Positions 1 through 7,809 of a stretch of DNA of 64,000 bases are shown here, piece after piece (position 1 is the stretch's first letter; each line of letters begins with the position of its first letter). Under the pieces are notes generated by a model. It was not told where the DNA came from, ran no database searches, and saw only the letters and a list, made by a program, of their open reading frames with translations. The DNA is from JAFEBO01 sp036392375 (lineage in GTDB: Bacteria; Planctomycetota; Phycisphaerae; Phycisphaerales; UBA1924). The stretch covers positions 1-64,000 of the forward strand of contig DASVYC010000054.1 in NCBI GenBank assembly GCA_036392375.1, given 5' to 3'. Made by a program: the position numbers and the translations under genes.

Positions 1-321
1 CGGCGACGGCGTCTCGGTAACCCCCGGTCCTCGGCCCCGACTCAGCCGGGGGATCCCCTCGCGGGCGTCGCCGGAGGGGCCGGAGAGAACTGAAAGCGGA
101 CGTTGGAACCGGTTTCCCGTGCGGAAAATCGTGAAATCTTCGCGTCGGGCCGCGCGACGGCCTGCGATTTCGGGGCAGGGCGTGGTATGTTGAACTGTGA
201 GCTTTGGCGTGCCCGGACGGCACGCCGTGCGCGTTTGCGCCCCTGCCCTCCGAAACTCCGGTTCGGTTGGTGGGAGGGCTTCTGGGTTTTACAGCGTTTC
301 TCGTACGAGGGAGATTCTCAA
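1..321. other. Noncoding leader region upstream of the first secreted protein
   Basis: No convincing complete gene is seen. A TAA at 18-20 could end a CDS entering from outside the window, followed by a long-looped CCCCCGG/CCGGGGG inverted repeat without a T-run. A perfect 8-bp hairpin, GGCGTGCC/GGCACGCC with a 5-nt loop, lies at 206-226 in the likely 5' UTR of the next gene. A Shine-Dalgarno GAGGGAGA lies at about 309-316. The open frame continues upstream to 103, but those codons lack secretory or domain character. Confidence 0.5.
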
Positions 322-2523
322 ATGCGTCAATGTCAGATCGCTTCGGCTCTCGTCCTCTCGGCCCTGGCCGGGCTTGCCGTCGCGCAGCCGCTCGCCATCA
401 CTGGCCAGAAGAAGGCCGAGTACGGCAACCCCCGCTGGGTGAACAAGATCCCGACCAACGCCGGCGACAACGCCACCCTGAGCTGCGATAAGAACACCAT
501 CGGCGGCGTGAACCTCGCCAACGTGCTCACCGGCGTCGAGCTCGCGATTCCGCTGTCGGCCCTAGGCAACCCCACCGGCACCATCAAGATCACCGCCTTC
601 ATCAACAACCAGGACGGCGGCTTCGCGTCGAACCAGTGGTCCGGCACCTCGCTCGTCGGCCCCGCCGGTGAGCTGGCCCAGCCCGCCAACTTCGGCGAGA
701 CCCGCGCGATCAACATCGAGACCGATGTCCGCGCCGCCGGCAAGCAGTACTTTACGGTCAACCTCGCCGCCGCCGGCACCGCCCCCGTCATCGACGGCAC
801 CCGCGACGCCAGCGGCTGGTCCGCCCGCTTCCAGCAGGGCGCCCGCACCGGCTTCGGCGACGCCACCCAGGGCACCGTGGACGGCGCCGGCGGCTCCGAG
901 CTCGACCGCGGCTACTCCCGCGTCGCCGGCGGCGTGCTCTATCTCTTCTTCGCCGGCAACCTCGAGAGCAACGGCAACAACATCGACATCTTCTTCGACG
1001 TGAACAACCCCCAGGGCCAGAACAAGCTCCGCGCCGACAACGTCGGCACCCGCCTGCTCCGCATGGGCGACGACGGCACCAACAACGGCCTCACCTTCGA
1101 CAGCGACTTCAAGGCCAGCTATTGGGTCGGCGTGAACGGCACCGGCGCTCCGTATGCCTTCTACGTCGATTACGCCCAGCTCTCCAACAACGACGGCAGC
1201 GGCGGCGGCGCCTTCTTCTACTGCGGCACCACCACCGCCGCCAGCAACGGCGTCCTCACCGGCGGCGATGTCGGCGCTCCGGCGATCTTGGGCACTATCA
1301 ACAACTCGAACATCCTCGGCGTGCCCGCCTTCTGCCCGCCCCCCACCGGCAACGCCGACGTGTCCAACGGCTCCGAGCTCGGCGCCCTCTACAGCTACGT
1401 GGACAAGGTGAACAAGCGCCTCTACCTGTTCACCTCGGGCAACGTCAAGACCGACTACTCCGGCCTGCTGTTCTTCATCGACGTCGGCGGCTTCCAGACC
1501 CCCGGCGGCGAGGAGCTCGGCCAGAATCGCATCCGCAACGACAACACCAACGCCGACTTCGGCTACCTCAACGGTCACGGCGGTGACGGCACCGGCACCA
1601 ACCCCGGCCTCACCTTCGACACCGATTTCAGCCCCACCTACTTCATCGATTACAAGAACGGCGGAAACGTCGAGAACTACTCGCACGCCCAGGTCCTCCG
1701 CACCAACGGCCGGGCCACGGTCTGCGACGCCGTCATCGACTACGGCAGCTTCGACGGCGGCAACAAGGCCGTCCCGAACGGCAACGGCCAGATCTACGAC
1801 GTGATCAAGTACAACGGGCTGCAGGGCTACCCCGGCGGCACCACCGAGCCCTTCATCGGCTTGCAGGAGCAGGACGGCACCCGCACCGACCTCGAGGCCA
1901 ACTTCCCCCCCTACGCCAGCCACAAGTTCATGGCCGAGTACGTGGGCGAGCCCTGCAACAGCATCCCGGGCAACCCCTCCGCGGCCAAGCCCGCGGGCGG
2001 CATCATCCTGATGCGCATGGACCAGTCCAACCTCGGCGGCCAGACCGCCGTGGGCGGCGCTTCCTTCACCGAGGATGACGTGATCGCCGTCAACTCCGGC
2101 CTCGAGTGGTCGATCGACCTCGCCGAGCTTGGCTACGACGGCGTCAGCGACATCAAGGTCGCCGGCTTCATCGAGACCGTCGGCGGGTTCACCATCACCA
2201 ATCAGGTCTTCGGAGAGCTGCCCGCTTCATACGGCGACCTGCCCACGGGCAGCAACGTCGGAGTGGCCAGCGCGGTCAACTTTGCCACGATCCCCGGCCA
2301 GCAGTGGGTTCTCGCCTACGAGACCTGCCCAGCCGACTTCAACAACGACACCTTCGTCGACGACAGCGACTTCGTGCTGTTCGCGGCGGCCTACAACGAG
2401 CTCATCGCCCCCAACCGTTGGGCCCTGGGCGACGTCAACGGCGACGGCCTCGTCGATGACTCCGACTTCGTCACCTTCGCCGGCGCCTACAACGATCTGC
2501 TCTGCCCGAACATCATGGAGTAA
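322..2523 (+). CDS. Secreted repeat protein with C-terminal dockerin-like motif
   Basis: This is a 733-residue exported protein of unknown function. The ATG at 322 was chosen because a purine-rich Shine-Dalgarno precedes it and it opens a signal peptide (MRQCQIASALVLSALAG, cleavage near AVAQP). The body carries two related segments: each has a D-x-S-x-x-S-E-L region, a hydrophobic strand with F-F-x-D-V, and then G-L-T-F-D-[ST]-D-F followed by an aromatic strand, so it looks internally duplicated. The last about 65 residues hold two calcium-loop motifs, DFNNDTFVDDSDF and DVNGDGLVDDSDF, each followed by F-A-x-A-Y-N, the dockerin-like tail seen in planctomycete exported proteins. An intrinsic terminator follows. 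No catalytic motif is recognised. Confidence 0.8.
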   Translation: MRQCQIASALVLSALAGLAVAQPLAITGQKKAEYGNPRWVNKIPTNAGDNATLSCDKNTIGGVNLANVLTGVELAIPLSALGNPTGTIKITAFINNQDGGFASNQWSGTSLVGPAGELAQPANFGETRAINIETDVRAAGKQYFTVNLAAAGTAPVIDGTRDASGWSARFQQGARTGFGDATQGTVDGAGGSELDRGYSRVAGGVLYLFFAGNLESNGNNIDIFFDVNNPQGQNKLRADNVGTRLLRMGDDGTNNGLTFDSDFKASYWVGVNGTGAPYAFYVDYAQLSNNDGSGGGAFFYCGTTTAASNGVLTGGDVGAPAILGTINNSNILGVPAFCPPPTGNADVSNGSELGALYSYVDKVNKRLYLFTSGNVKTDYSGLLFFIDVGGFQTPGGEELGQNRIRNDNTNADFGYLNGHGGDGTGTNPGLTFDTDFSPTYFIDYKNGGNVENYSHAQVLRTNGRATVCDAVIDYGSFDGGNKAVPNGNGQIYDVIKYNGLQGYPGGTTEPFIGLQEQDGTRTDLEANFPPYASHKFMAEYVGEPCNSIPGNPSAAKPAGGIILMRMDQSNLGGQTAVGGASFTEDDVIAVNSGLEWSIDLAELGYDGVSDIKVAGFIETVGGFTITNQVFGELPASYGDLPTGSNVGVASAVNFATIPGQQWVLAYETCPADFNNDTFVDDSDFVLFAAAYNELIAPNRWALGDVNGDGLVDDSDFVTFAGAYNDLLCPNIME

Positions 2524-2570
2524 TTCCTCGTTCGGCAACAAGGCTCGCTGAGAGTTCATAGTCACCCCGA

Positions 2571-2597
2571 AAGGCCCGCCACCCGGCGGGCCTTTTC
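2571..2597 (+). terminator. Intrinsic terminator
   Basis: A 10-bp perfect stem AAGGCCCGCC/GGCGGGCCTT with an ACCC loop is followed by TTC-ATTT, 47 bp after the stop of the secreted dockerin-type protein. Confidence 0.85.
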
Positions 2598-2748
2598 ATT
2601 TGCTGCCCGCCATCCGGCCCGGCGTCGGAGGGTCCCGCCCACGCTTCGCGGCCGTTTCAGGACTCACGCTCAACTCGTGCCGGTTACCGGTCGATCCCGG
2701 ACCAGTCCGGCGTGGGCTCTCGCCCCGCCGTTTCCACGGAGACCGACC

Positions 2749-4050
2749 ATGCACGCCTCTCTCGCTCGTTTCGTCCTTGCCGGCACCGTCCTGGGGCTCG
2801 GTGCCTGCGGCACCTCGGGGACGTACGCCGAGCGTCCCGCGGATCAATCGACCACGGCCGCCAAGGCTCAGCCGGCCCCCAGCGAGAACAGCCGTGCATT
2901 CCAGACCGCCGGAGACGTCGCCACGGCCGAGCCCGAGGTCGTGACTGCCGAGCCAGCGGTCGCGCCGGCGCCGATCGCAGAGGCCGTGCCCGCGATGCCG
3001 GAGCGGCGTCTCTCCCCGATGCCCGTCATCGCCACCCGCGAGCGGTTCGACGAGACCGGGCCCGCCAACGTGGACGGCCTGTCGCAGGTCTCGTTCGCGC
3101 AAGAGGGCGAGGATTTTGATCCCGTGCTCACGCCCGACGGCGAGCGGATGCTCTTCGCCAGCACCCAGTACCGCACCACCAGCGACATCTACGTCAAACC
3201 CGTCAAGGGCAGCGTGGTGACGCAGCTCACCAGCGATCCCGCGGACGACGTCATGCCCGCCGTCAGCCCCGACGGCAAGAAGGTCGCGTTCGCCAGCAAC
3301 CGCAGCGGCTCGTGGAACATCTACGTCATGCCGATCACCGGCGGTCGCCCGGTGCAGATCACCTCGACGAGCGCGCACGACCTGCACCCGTCGTGGTCGC
3401 CCGATTCGCGCCGCCTGGTCTTCAGCCGCCTCGGCGAGGTCTCCCACCGCTGGGAGATGTGGGTCACCGACGCCTCGAACCCCAGCGCGTCGCACTTCGT
3501 CGGCTACGGCCTGCTGCCCGAGTGGAGCCCGGTCGCGGGCACCGGCGCCAACGGCGCTGACCGCATCCTGTTCCAGCTCCCCCGTGAGCGCGGCGCCCGC
3601 ACCTTTGGCGTGTGGACCATCGACTTCAAGGACGGCGTCACCAGCAACGCCATGGCGATCGCCACCAGCTCGCGCTCGGCCCTGATCAACCCGACCTGGT
3701 CGCCCGACGGCAAGTTCATCGCGTACGCCGAGGTCCCCGCTCCGGAGGGACGCGTGGAGATCAACCAGTCGCGTCCCACGCAGAGCGACCTGTGGATGGC
3801 GGCGGTGGACGGATCGGCACGTGTGAAGCTGACCGACGGCAACGCCGTCGCGCTCATGCCCTATTGGGGCGCCAACAACCGCGTGGTCTTCTTCAGCGAC
3901 CGGACCGGTCGCGGAAACGTCTGGACAATGGACGTGGCCAATGCCGTGATGGCGTGCGGCGGAGGTACTGGCGTCGAGCACGCCGCCGTCCCCACCGAGC
4001 ACGCCCAGGCGAGCGCCGAGGAGACTGCCCAGCCCGCCGAAGAGAAGTAA
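2749..4050 (+). CDS. TolB-like beta-propeller lipoprotein (PD40 repeats)
   Basis: A 433-residue predicted lipoprotein. The start at 2749 is preceded by GGAGA at normal spacing and begins a short signal peptide with lipobox L-G-A-C. After a low-complexity Ala/Pro/Glu linker come at least five WD40-like PD40 repeats with the pattern P-x-x-S-P-D-G-x-x-[IV]-x-F-x-S and a D-I-Y-V or D-L-W closing strand, as in the C-terminal propeller of TolB. The TolB N-terminal alpha/beta domain is absent from this chain. The C-terminal tail is Ala/Glu-rich. It probably sits in the periplasm or outer membrane as a binding scaffold. Its partner is unknown, although the next gene encodes another lipoprotein with a TolB-N/LpoB-like look. 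Confidence 0.8.
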   Translation: MHASLARFVLAGTVLGLGACGTSGTYAERPADQSTTAAKAQPAPSENSRAFQTAGDVATAEPEVVTAEPAVAPAPIAEAVPAMPERRLSPMPVIATRERFDETGPANVDGLSQVSFAQEGEDFDPVLTPDGERMLFASTQYRTTSDIYVKPVKGSVVTQLTSDPADDVMPAVSPDGKKVAFASNRSGSWNIYVMPITGGRPVQITSTSAHDLHPSWSPDSRRLVFSRLGEVSHRWEMWVTDASNPSASHFVGYGLLPEWSPVAGTGANGADRILFQLPRERGARTFGVWTIDFKDGVTSNAMAIATSSRSALINPTWSPDGKFIAYAEVPAPEGRVEINQSRPTQSDLWMAAVDGSARVKLTDGNAVALMPYWGANNRVVFFSDRTGRGNVWTMDVANAVMACGGGTGVEHAAVPTEHAQASAEETAQPAEEK

Positions 4051-4091
4051 TCGGGGATTCGTCCCCGTTCATCAAGGTTGCCGATAGATCC

Positions 4092-4124
4092 AACGCCCGG
4101 GCCAGACCCGGGCGTTGTTTGTTT
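4092..4124 (+). terminator. Intrinsic terminator
   Basis: A stem AACGCCCGGG/CCCGGGCGTT with a CCAGA loop is followed by GTTTGTTT. It closes the TolB-like gene and argues that the next gene starts after it. Confidence 0.8.
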
Positions 4125-4164
4125 CGGGATGCAACCAGCACACAACCGACCGGAGGATCTGGTC

Positions 4165-5040
4165 TTGAAAACCAAGCATGCTCGAATCGTCGCCTGGATC
4201 GCCTGCGTCGCGGGAGCGACGGCGTCACTCAACGGCTGTTCATCGGCCCCAGAGCTCGCGGCCCCACGCAGCACCATTGCTCCCTACAGCACGGCCCAGG
4301 GCGAATTGCTGTGGGCGGTCGCGCCCCTGCGGAACGAATCGGCCACCAGCACCGTGGACGCCCTCGCGATCAGCGACCGTGTGGTCGAGGCTGTGGAGCA
4401 GGTGAAGGGCGTGCGGGCGATCCCGATGAACCGCACGATCGAGACCATGCGGGCGCTCAAGATGCCCCTGGTGCGCACGCCCGGCGATGCCCGCAAGCTC
4501 GCCGACGCGCTCGGCGTGGATGCGCTCGTCATCGGCTCGATCACGGCGTACGAGCCGTACGACCCCAAGCTGGGCCTGGCGCTCGCGTTGGTTCCCCGCA
4601 CCGAAGCGATGCAGGGGCGTGCGATGCCCAAGGATCAGGGCGTGGACCCGCGGACGGTGCAGTCGAGCCCGACGGAGATCGTGCCGCCGCCGTCCTCGGG
4701 CGAGCCGGCGTCGGCGGTGTCGGAGTTCTTCGACGGCAAGAACCAGGCCGTGCAGATGGACGTGCGCACGTTCGCGGAGGGGCGCTCGGACAAGGTCACC
4801 GCGAGCGGCTGGCGCCGGTACCTCAAGAGCGTGGACCTATTTGCCGAATTCGCGGCCTACCGGACCATCGACAGCCTGGTCCAGGCGGAGACCATCCGGC
4901 TGGGCGTGGCTTCGGCCACGGCGCGGCCTTCTAAGGTCGCTGAGGCAGCTCCCAAGTCGGCTCCCAAAGCTTCTGCGGGGCTTCATTCGGAGGGCCGCCG
5001 GGACGCGGCTGCCGCCTCGCCAGGCGGGGGCAATAACTAA
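4165..5040 (+). CDS. Lipoprotein resembling the CsgG/LpoB/TolB-N fold
   Basis: A 291-residue predicted lipoprotein. The chosen start is a TTG at 4165 with GGAGG eight bases upstream. It opens MKTKHARIVAWIACVAGA and a lipobox S-L-N-G-C. Earlier in-frame starts would lie in or before the preceding terminator. The segment from about residue 50 (W-A-V-A-P-L-R-N-E-S, then a long helix, and A-x-x-L-G-V-D-A-L-V-I-G-S-I) has the alternating alpha/beta pattern of CsgG/LpoB/TolB N-terminal domains, which usually bind partner envelope proteins. The C terminus is low complexity. Family assignment rests on pattern resemblance only. Confidence 0.6.
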   Translation: MKTKHARIVAWIACVAGATASLNGCSSAPELAAPRSTIAPYSTAQGELLWAVAPLRNESATSTVDALAISDRVVEAVEQVKGVRAIPMNRTIETMRALKMPLVRTPGDARKLADALGVDALVIGSITAYEPYDPKLGLALALVPRTEAMQGRAMPKDQGVDPRTVQSSPTEIVPPPSSGEPASAVSEFFDGKNQAVQMDVRTFAEGRSDKVTASGWRRYLKSVDLFAEFAAYRTIDSLVQAETIRLGVASATARPSKVAEAAPKSAPKASAGLHSEGRRDAAAASPGGGNN

Positions 5041-5319
5041 TCGAACGCCGAAAAATATCGCGTAAACCCTGATCCTTCCATGGTTTCAGTTGGTTTTCCA
5101 CATAGTCCGAGAAAACCGGGGGGTGTTTTCGTCCGTATAAATGGCGGAGCAACACGCTGGTCCGACAAGACTTGCGTTCTTCCTTGCGGACGGCGTTCAG
5201 CCGCTGGGGGCGAGAACCGATTGAAGGGTCCAGCGGTCGTCTCGCGACGTGTGTTATCCGCCGAGAGCGCCTGATGCCGTGGTTACGGGATCAAGCTTGA
5301 GCGGCCCGGAGAGTTGCCG
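5041..5319. other. Intergenic region with no gene seen
   Basis: About 280 bases between the lipoprotein and the recombinase. It is locally less GC-rich than its surroundings and holds a small inverted repeat, GAAAAC/GTTTTC around 5111-5130. No convincing promoter or ORF with a ribosome site was found. The recombinase Shine-Dalgarno GGAGAG lies at its end. Confidence 0.5.
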
Positions 5320-6354
5320 ATGTTCACCCTTCCGATCGTTGACATGTTCACTCGGTACCTGGGCGACGAGCGCCACTTCAGCCCGTACACGGCTCGTTGC
5401 TACGGTGCCGATCTGCGCCAGTACATGGAGTACCTGGCCGCCGAGTTCAAGATCAAGCCCGATGAGTCGCACGAGAAGTCGGCGACCAGCAAGTACGCCG
5501 AGGACGCTCGCTCCGGCAAGCGTCCGACCATGGCGGGTTCGAGCTTCGCGCCCGCGACGCTGACCGACGCGGTCTGCCAGGCGTCGGCCGACGTGATCCG
5601 CGGGTTCCTCGCGCACCTGGGCGAGAACCAGTACTCGGCCGCTACGATGGCCCGCAAGATCGCCACGCTGCGTTCGTTCTACAAGTGGGCCGACCGCAAG
5701 GCGCTCGCCGCGGCCAACCCAATGACGCTGATCCGCACGCCGCGCCAGGGCAAGCGCCTCCCGAAGGCGATCACGATCGAGCAGATCGAGAAGCTGCTGG
5801 CCGCTCCCGACGACAACGACGTGCTTGGGCGTCGCGACCGCGCGATGCTCGAGACGCTGTACTCCACCGGCCTTCGCGTCAGCGAGCTGATCGGCCTGGA
5901 GATCGAGGATCTGGACATAGCGGGCGAGGCCCTGCACGTTCGTGGCAAGGGCAAGAAGGAACGCATCGTTCCCCTGGGCAGCCACGCCATCAACGCCATC
6001 AACCGATACGCGGAACTCGTGAAGAACGACCCACGCTTCGCCCAGTGCTGGAGCCAAGACCGCAAGATCCGACCGCTCTTCATCAACAAGCACGGCGGGC
6101 GTCTGAGCAGCCGCTCGGTCCGTCGCAAGCTCGACAAGTACCTCAAGCAGGTCGGGCTCGATCCCACCATCAGCCCGCACACCCTGCGGCACAGCTTCGC
6201 GACGCACTTGTTGGACAACGGGGCCGACTTGCGGAGCGTGCAGGAGCTGCTGGGCCACCAGTCGCTCTCCACCACGCAGGTGTACACGCACCTCACGACG
6301 CAACGCATGCAGGACGCTTTCAATCGGGCCCACCCGCGGGCGCAGGCGAGCTGA
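5320..6354 (+). CDS. Tyrosine recombinase, XerC/XerD type
   Basis: A 344-residue site-specific recombinase of the Xer type, presumably resolving chromosome dimers. The ATG at 5320 follows GGAGAG. The N-terminal SAM-like core-binding domain (F-x-R-Y-L-x-x-E-R) is interrupted by about 45 polar residues before F-L-A-H-L, making the chain longer than the usual roughly 300 residues. The C-terminal domain has the full catalytic set: Arg in T-G-L-R-V-S-E-L, Lys in G-K-G-K-K-E-R, H-T-L-R-H, the second His in L-L-G-H-Q-S, and Tyr in T-T-Q-V-Y-T-H. No integrase-specific or transposon context is present, so a housekeeping role is likelier than a mobile one. XerC and XerD cannot be told apart here. Confidence 0.9.
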   Translation: MFTLPIVDMFTRYLGDERHFSPYTARCYGADLRQYMEYLAAEFKIKPDESHEKSATSKYAEDARSGKRPTMAGSSFAPATLTDAVCQASADVIRGFLAHLGENQYSAATMARKIATLRSFYKWADRKALAAANPMTLIRTPRQGKRLPKAITIEQIEKLLAAPDDNDVLGRRDRAMLETLYSTGLRVSELIGLEIEDLDIAGEALHVRGKGKKERIVPLGSHAINAINRYAELVKNDPRFAQCWSQDRKIRPLFINKHGGRLSSRSVRRKLDKYLKQVGLDPTISPHTLRHSFATHLLDNGADLRSVQELLGHQSLSTTQVYTHLTTQRMQDAFNRAHPRAQAS

Positions 6355-6383
6355 TCGACTGCATAATGCTGGATCGAACACAA

Positions 6384-6412
6384 ACACCCGCGATCGCGGG
6401 TGTTTTCCTTTT
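6384..6412. terminator. Bidirectional intrinsic terminator
   Basis: A perfect palindrome ACACCCGCGA/TCGCGGGTGT at 6384-6403 with T-rich sequence after it and AAA before it. It lies between two convergent genes and can serve both. Confidence 0.8.
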
Positions 6413-6423
6413 GCATTAGTCAG

Positions 6424-7809
6424 TCACTCTTTGCCGGGTGACGGCTGCTCAGGCGGGCGCTCGCCGCGTGGGCGAGGCGGGGGGAGACGGTCGAGGATCT
6501 CCCGCACTCTTTTCTCAGCGACGGCAGGATCGTCCACGGTCACGATGCCGCGGACGATCCGATCCTGGTCCACAATCACGGCGGAGGCTATTCCGCCGGC
6601 GAGCACAGGATCGAGATCGGCCGAGCTCTCGGCGAGCAGCAGCGTCTCGGTCCGGGGATTGGGGACAGACAGATTGTCCTCGCTGTCGAACAGGCGGAAG
6701 AGCAGGCCGGCTTGGGAGACCGTCAGGTCAGCGTCGTCGATCAGGGCCACGCAGCGGGCGTTGTAGCGGTTCTCCGAGCCGAGCTGCAACTGGTCGCGGA
6801 GCTTGATCGCGGGAAGCACGGTGCGGCGGAGCTCGCGGAACGTCGCGTCGCGCAGCTCCAGATCGGCCCTCTCACGGAGCGCACGGGTATCGAAGCGGGT
6901 GAGCACGAGCACCGACGCGACCTGATCGCTGGTTTCTACCCACCGCGTGCCGGCGGTGGTCAGGAAGTTGAGCACCGTGGGCACCGCGTGGCCGATACGC
7001 AGTGATTCGCCGTCGCCCGTGAGATCGCTGAGGGAATCGACGGCGGTGCGGGCCGCGGTGTCGATGGGCCACGTCGCCGGGTCGGTCGTCTCGATCGCCC
7101 GCACGTTGACGTCGATGGCCCGCACGGGGCCGGACTCGAGCGTGAGCTCGGCGGATCGCAACCGGTTGCTGCCGCGTTCGACGGTGAGCTTCAGCGTGCC
7201 GGGCGTCGAGGCCCCCGCGATGTCTCCTTCGATCACCTGCCGCCCCGAGGCGCGGTCGAGCTTGGCTACCCGCCACAGCACATGTGCGGGCCCGTGTTCG
7301 GACGTCGGGGTGAGTCCCAGGTCGCGCAGACCCGCCACGGTTGCGGGGACGGATCGGTCCGCGAGCACGAGCTGCGGGAGGGCCAGGGCGGGGAAGAGCT
7401 TTTCGAGCCCGGTCTTCAGAGGCTCATCCGGCAGCGTGAACTCTGCATAGCGGCTGTTGTCGTTCGTGGTCGAGGCGAGCACCCGCTGGTCCACCGAAGT
7501 AACGATGAGCTGGCCGAGTTCCAGCCGGAGGCGTCGCGGGGCACCGGTCTTGCCCGGATCGATCGCGACGGTGATGATGGACTGGGACGTCCTTCCGCGA
7601 TCATCCTTCACGCGAACGGTCACGCTCTCGCGCATGGGAACGGATCGGTACGCCTCGGCGAGAGCAGCGAGCCTGGCTTCGGCATCGATGGAAGCCTGGC
7701 CCGGGGCCGGCGCCGCGGGCGGCTGCGGACCGATCTGGGCGTGGGCCGATCCGCACGCGACGGAGAGCACCGTCGCCGCGAGGACGATCGGTTGGGACCT
7801 ACTCCTCAT
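6424..7809 (-). CDS. Secreted protein of unknown function
   Basis: A 461-residue exported protein with signal peptide MRSRSQPIVLAATVLSVACG, cleaved near AHAQI. After a Pro/Ala linker, residues about 45-230 alternate charged and hydrophobic strands in a way that recalls LolA-like or DUF2092-like lipid-carrier sheets. Residues about 265-450 look like a thioredoxin fold but lack a C-x-x-C pair. The tail is Pro/Arg/Glu-rich. The start codon overlaps the 3' end of the upstream yggS gene (ATGAGGAGTAG), so the two are translationally coupled. No specific function can be assigned. Confidence 0.7.
   Translation of the reverse strand: MRSRSQPIVLAATVLSVACGSAHAQIGPQPPAAPAPGQASIDAEARLAALAEAYRSVPMRESVTVRVKDDRGRTSQSIITVAIDPGKTGAPRRLRLELGQLIVTSVDQRVLASTTNDNSRYAEFTLPDEPLKTGLEKLFPALALPQLVLADRSVPATVAGLRDLGLTPTSEHGPAHVLWRVAKLDRASGRQVIEGDIAGASTPGTLKLTVERGSNRLRSAELTLESGPVRAIDVNVRAIETTDPATWPIDTAARTAVDSLSDLTGDGESLRIGHAVPTVLNFLTTAGTRWVETSDQVASVLVLTRFDTRALRERADLELRDATFRELRRTVLPAIKLRDQLQLGSENRYNARCVALIDDADLTVSQAGLLFRLFDSEDNLSVPNPRTETLLLAESSADLDPVLAGGIASAVIVDQDRIVRGIVTVDDPAVAEKRVREILDRLPPPRPRGERPPEQPSPGKE

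Noticed and set aside
562..1923. Long minus-strand open frame (453 codons) opposite the first secreted protein
   Set aside because: It is a GC-driven shadow: Val/Ala/Gly/Asp-rich, no ribosome site and no domain, while the plus strand has a signal peptide and dockerin motif.
5320..6354. Integron or phage integrase
   Set aside because: There is no attachment-site repeat, cassette array or phage gene near it; the motif set fits XerC/D.
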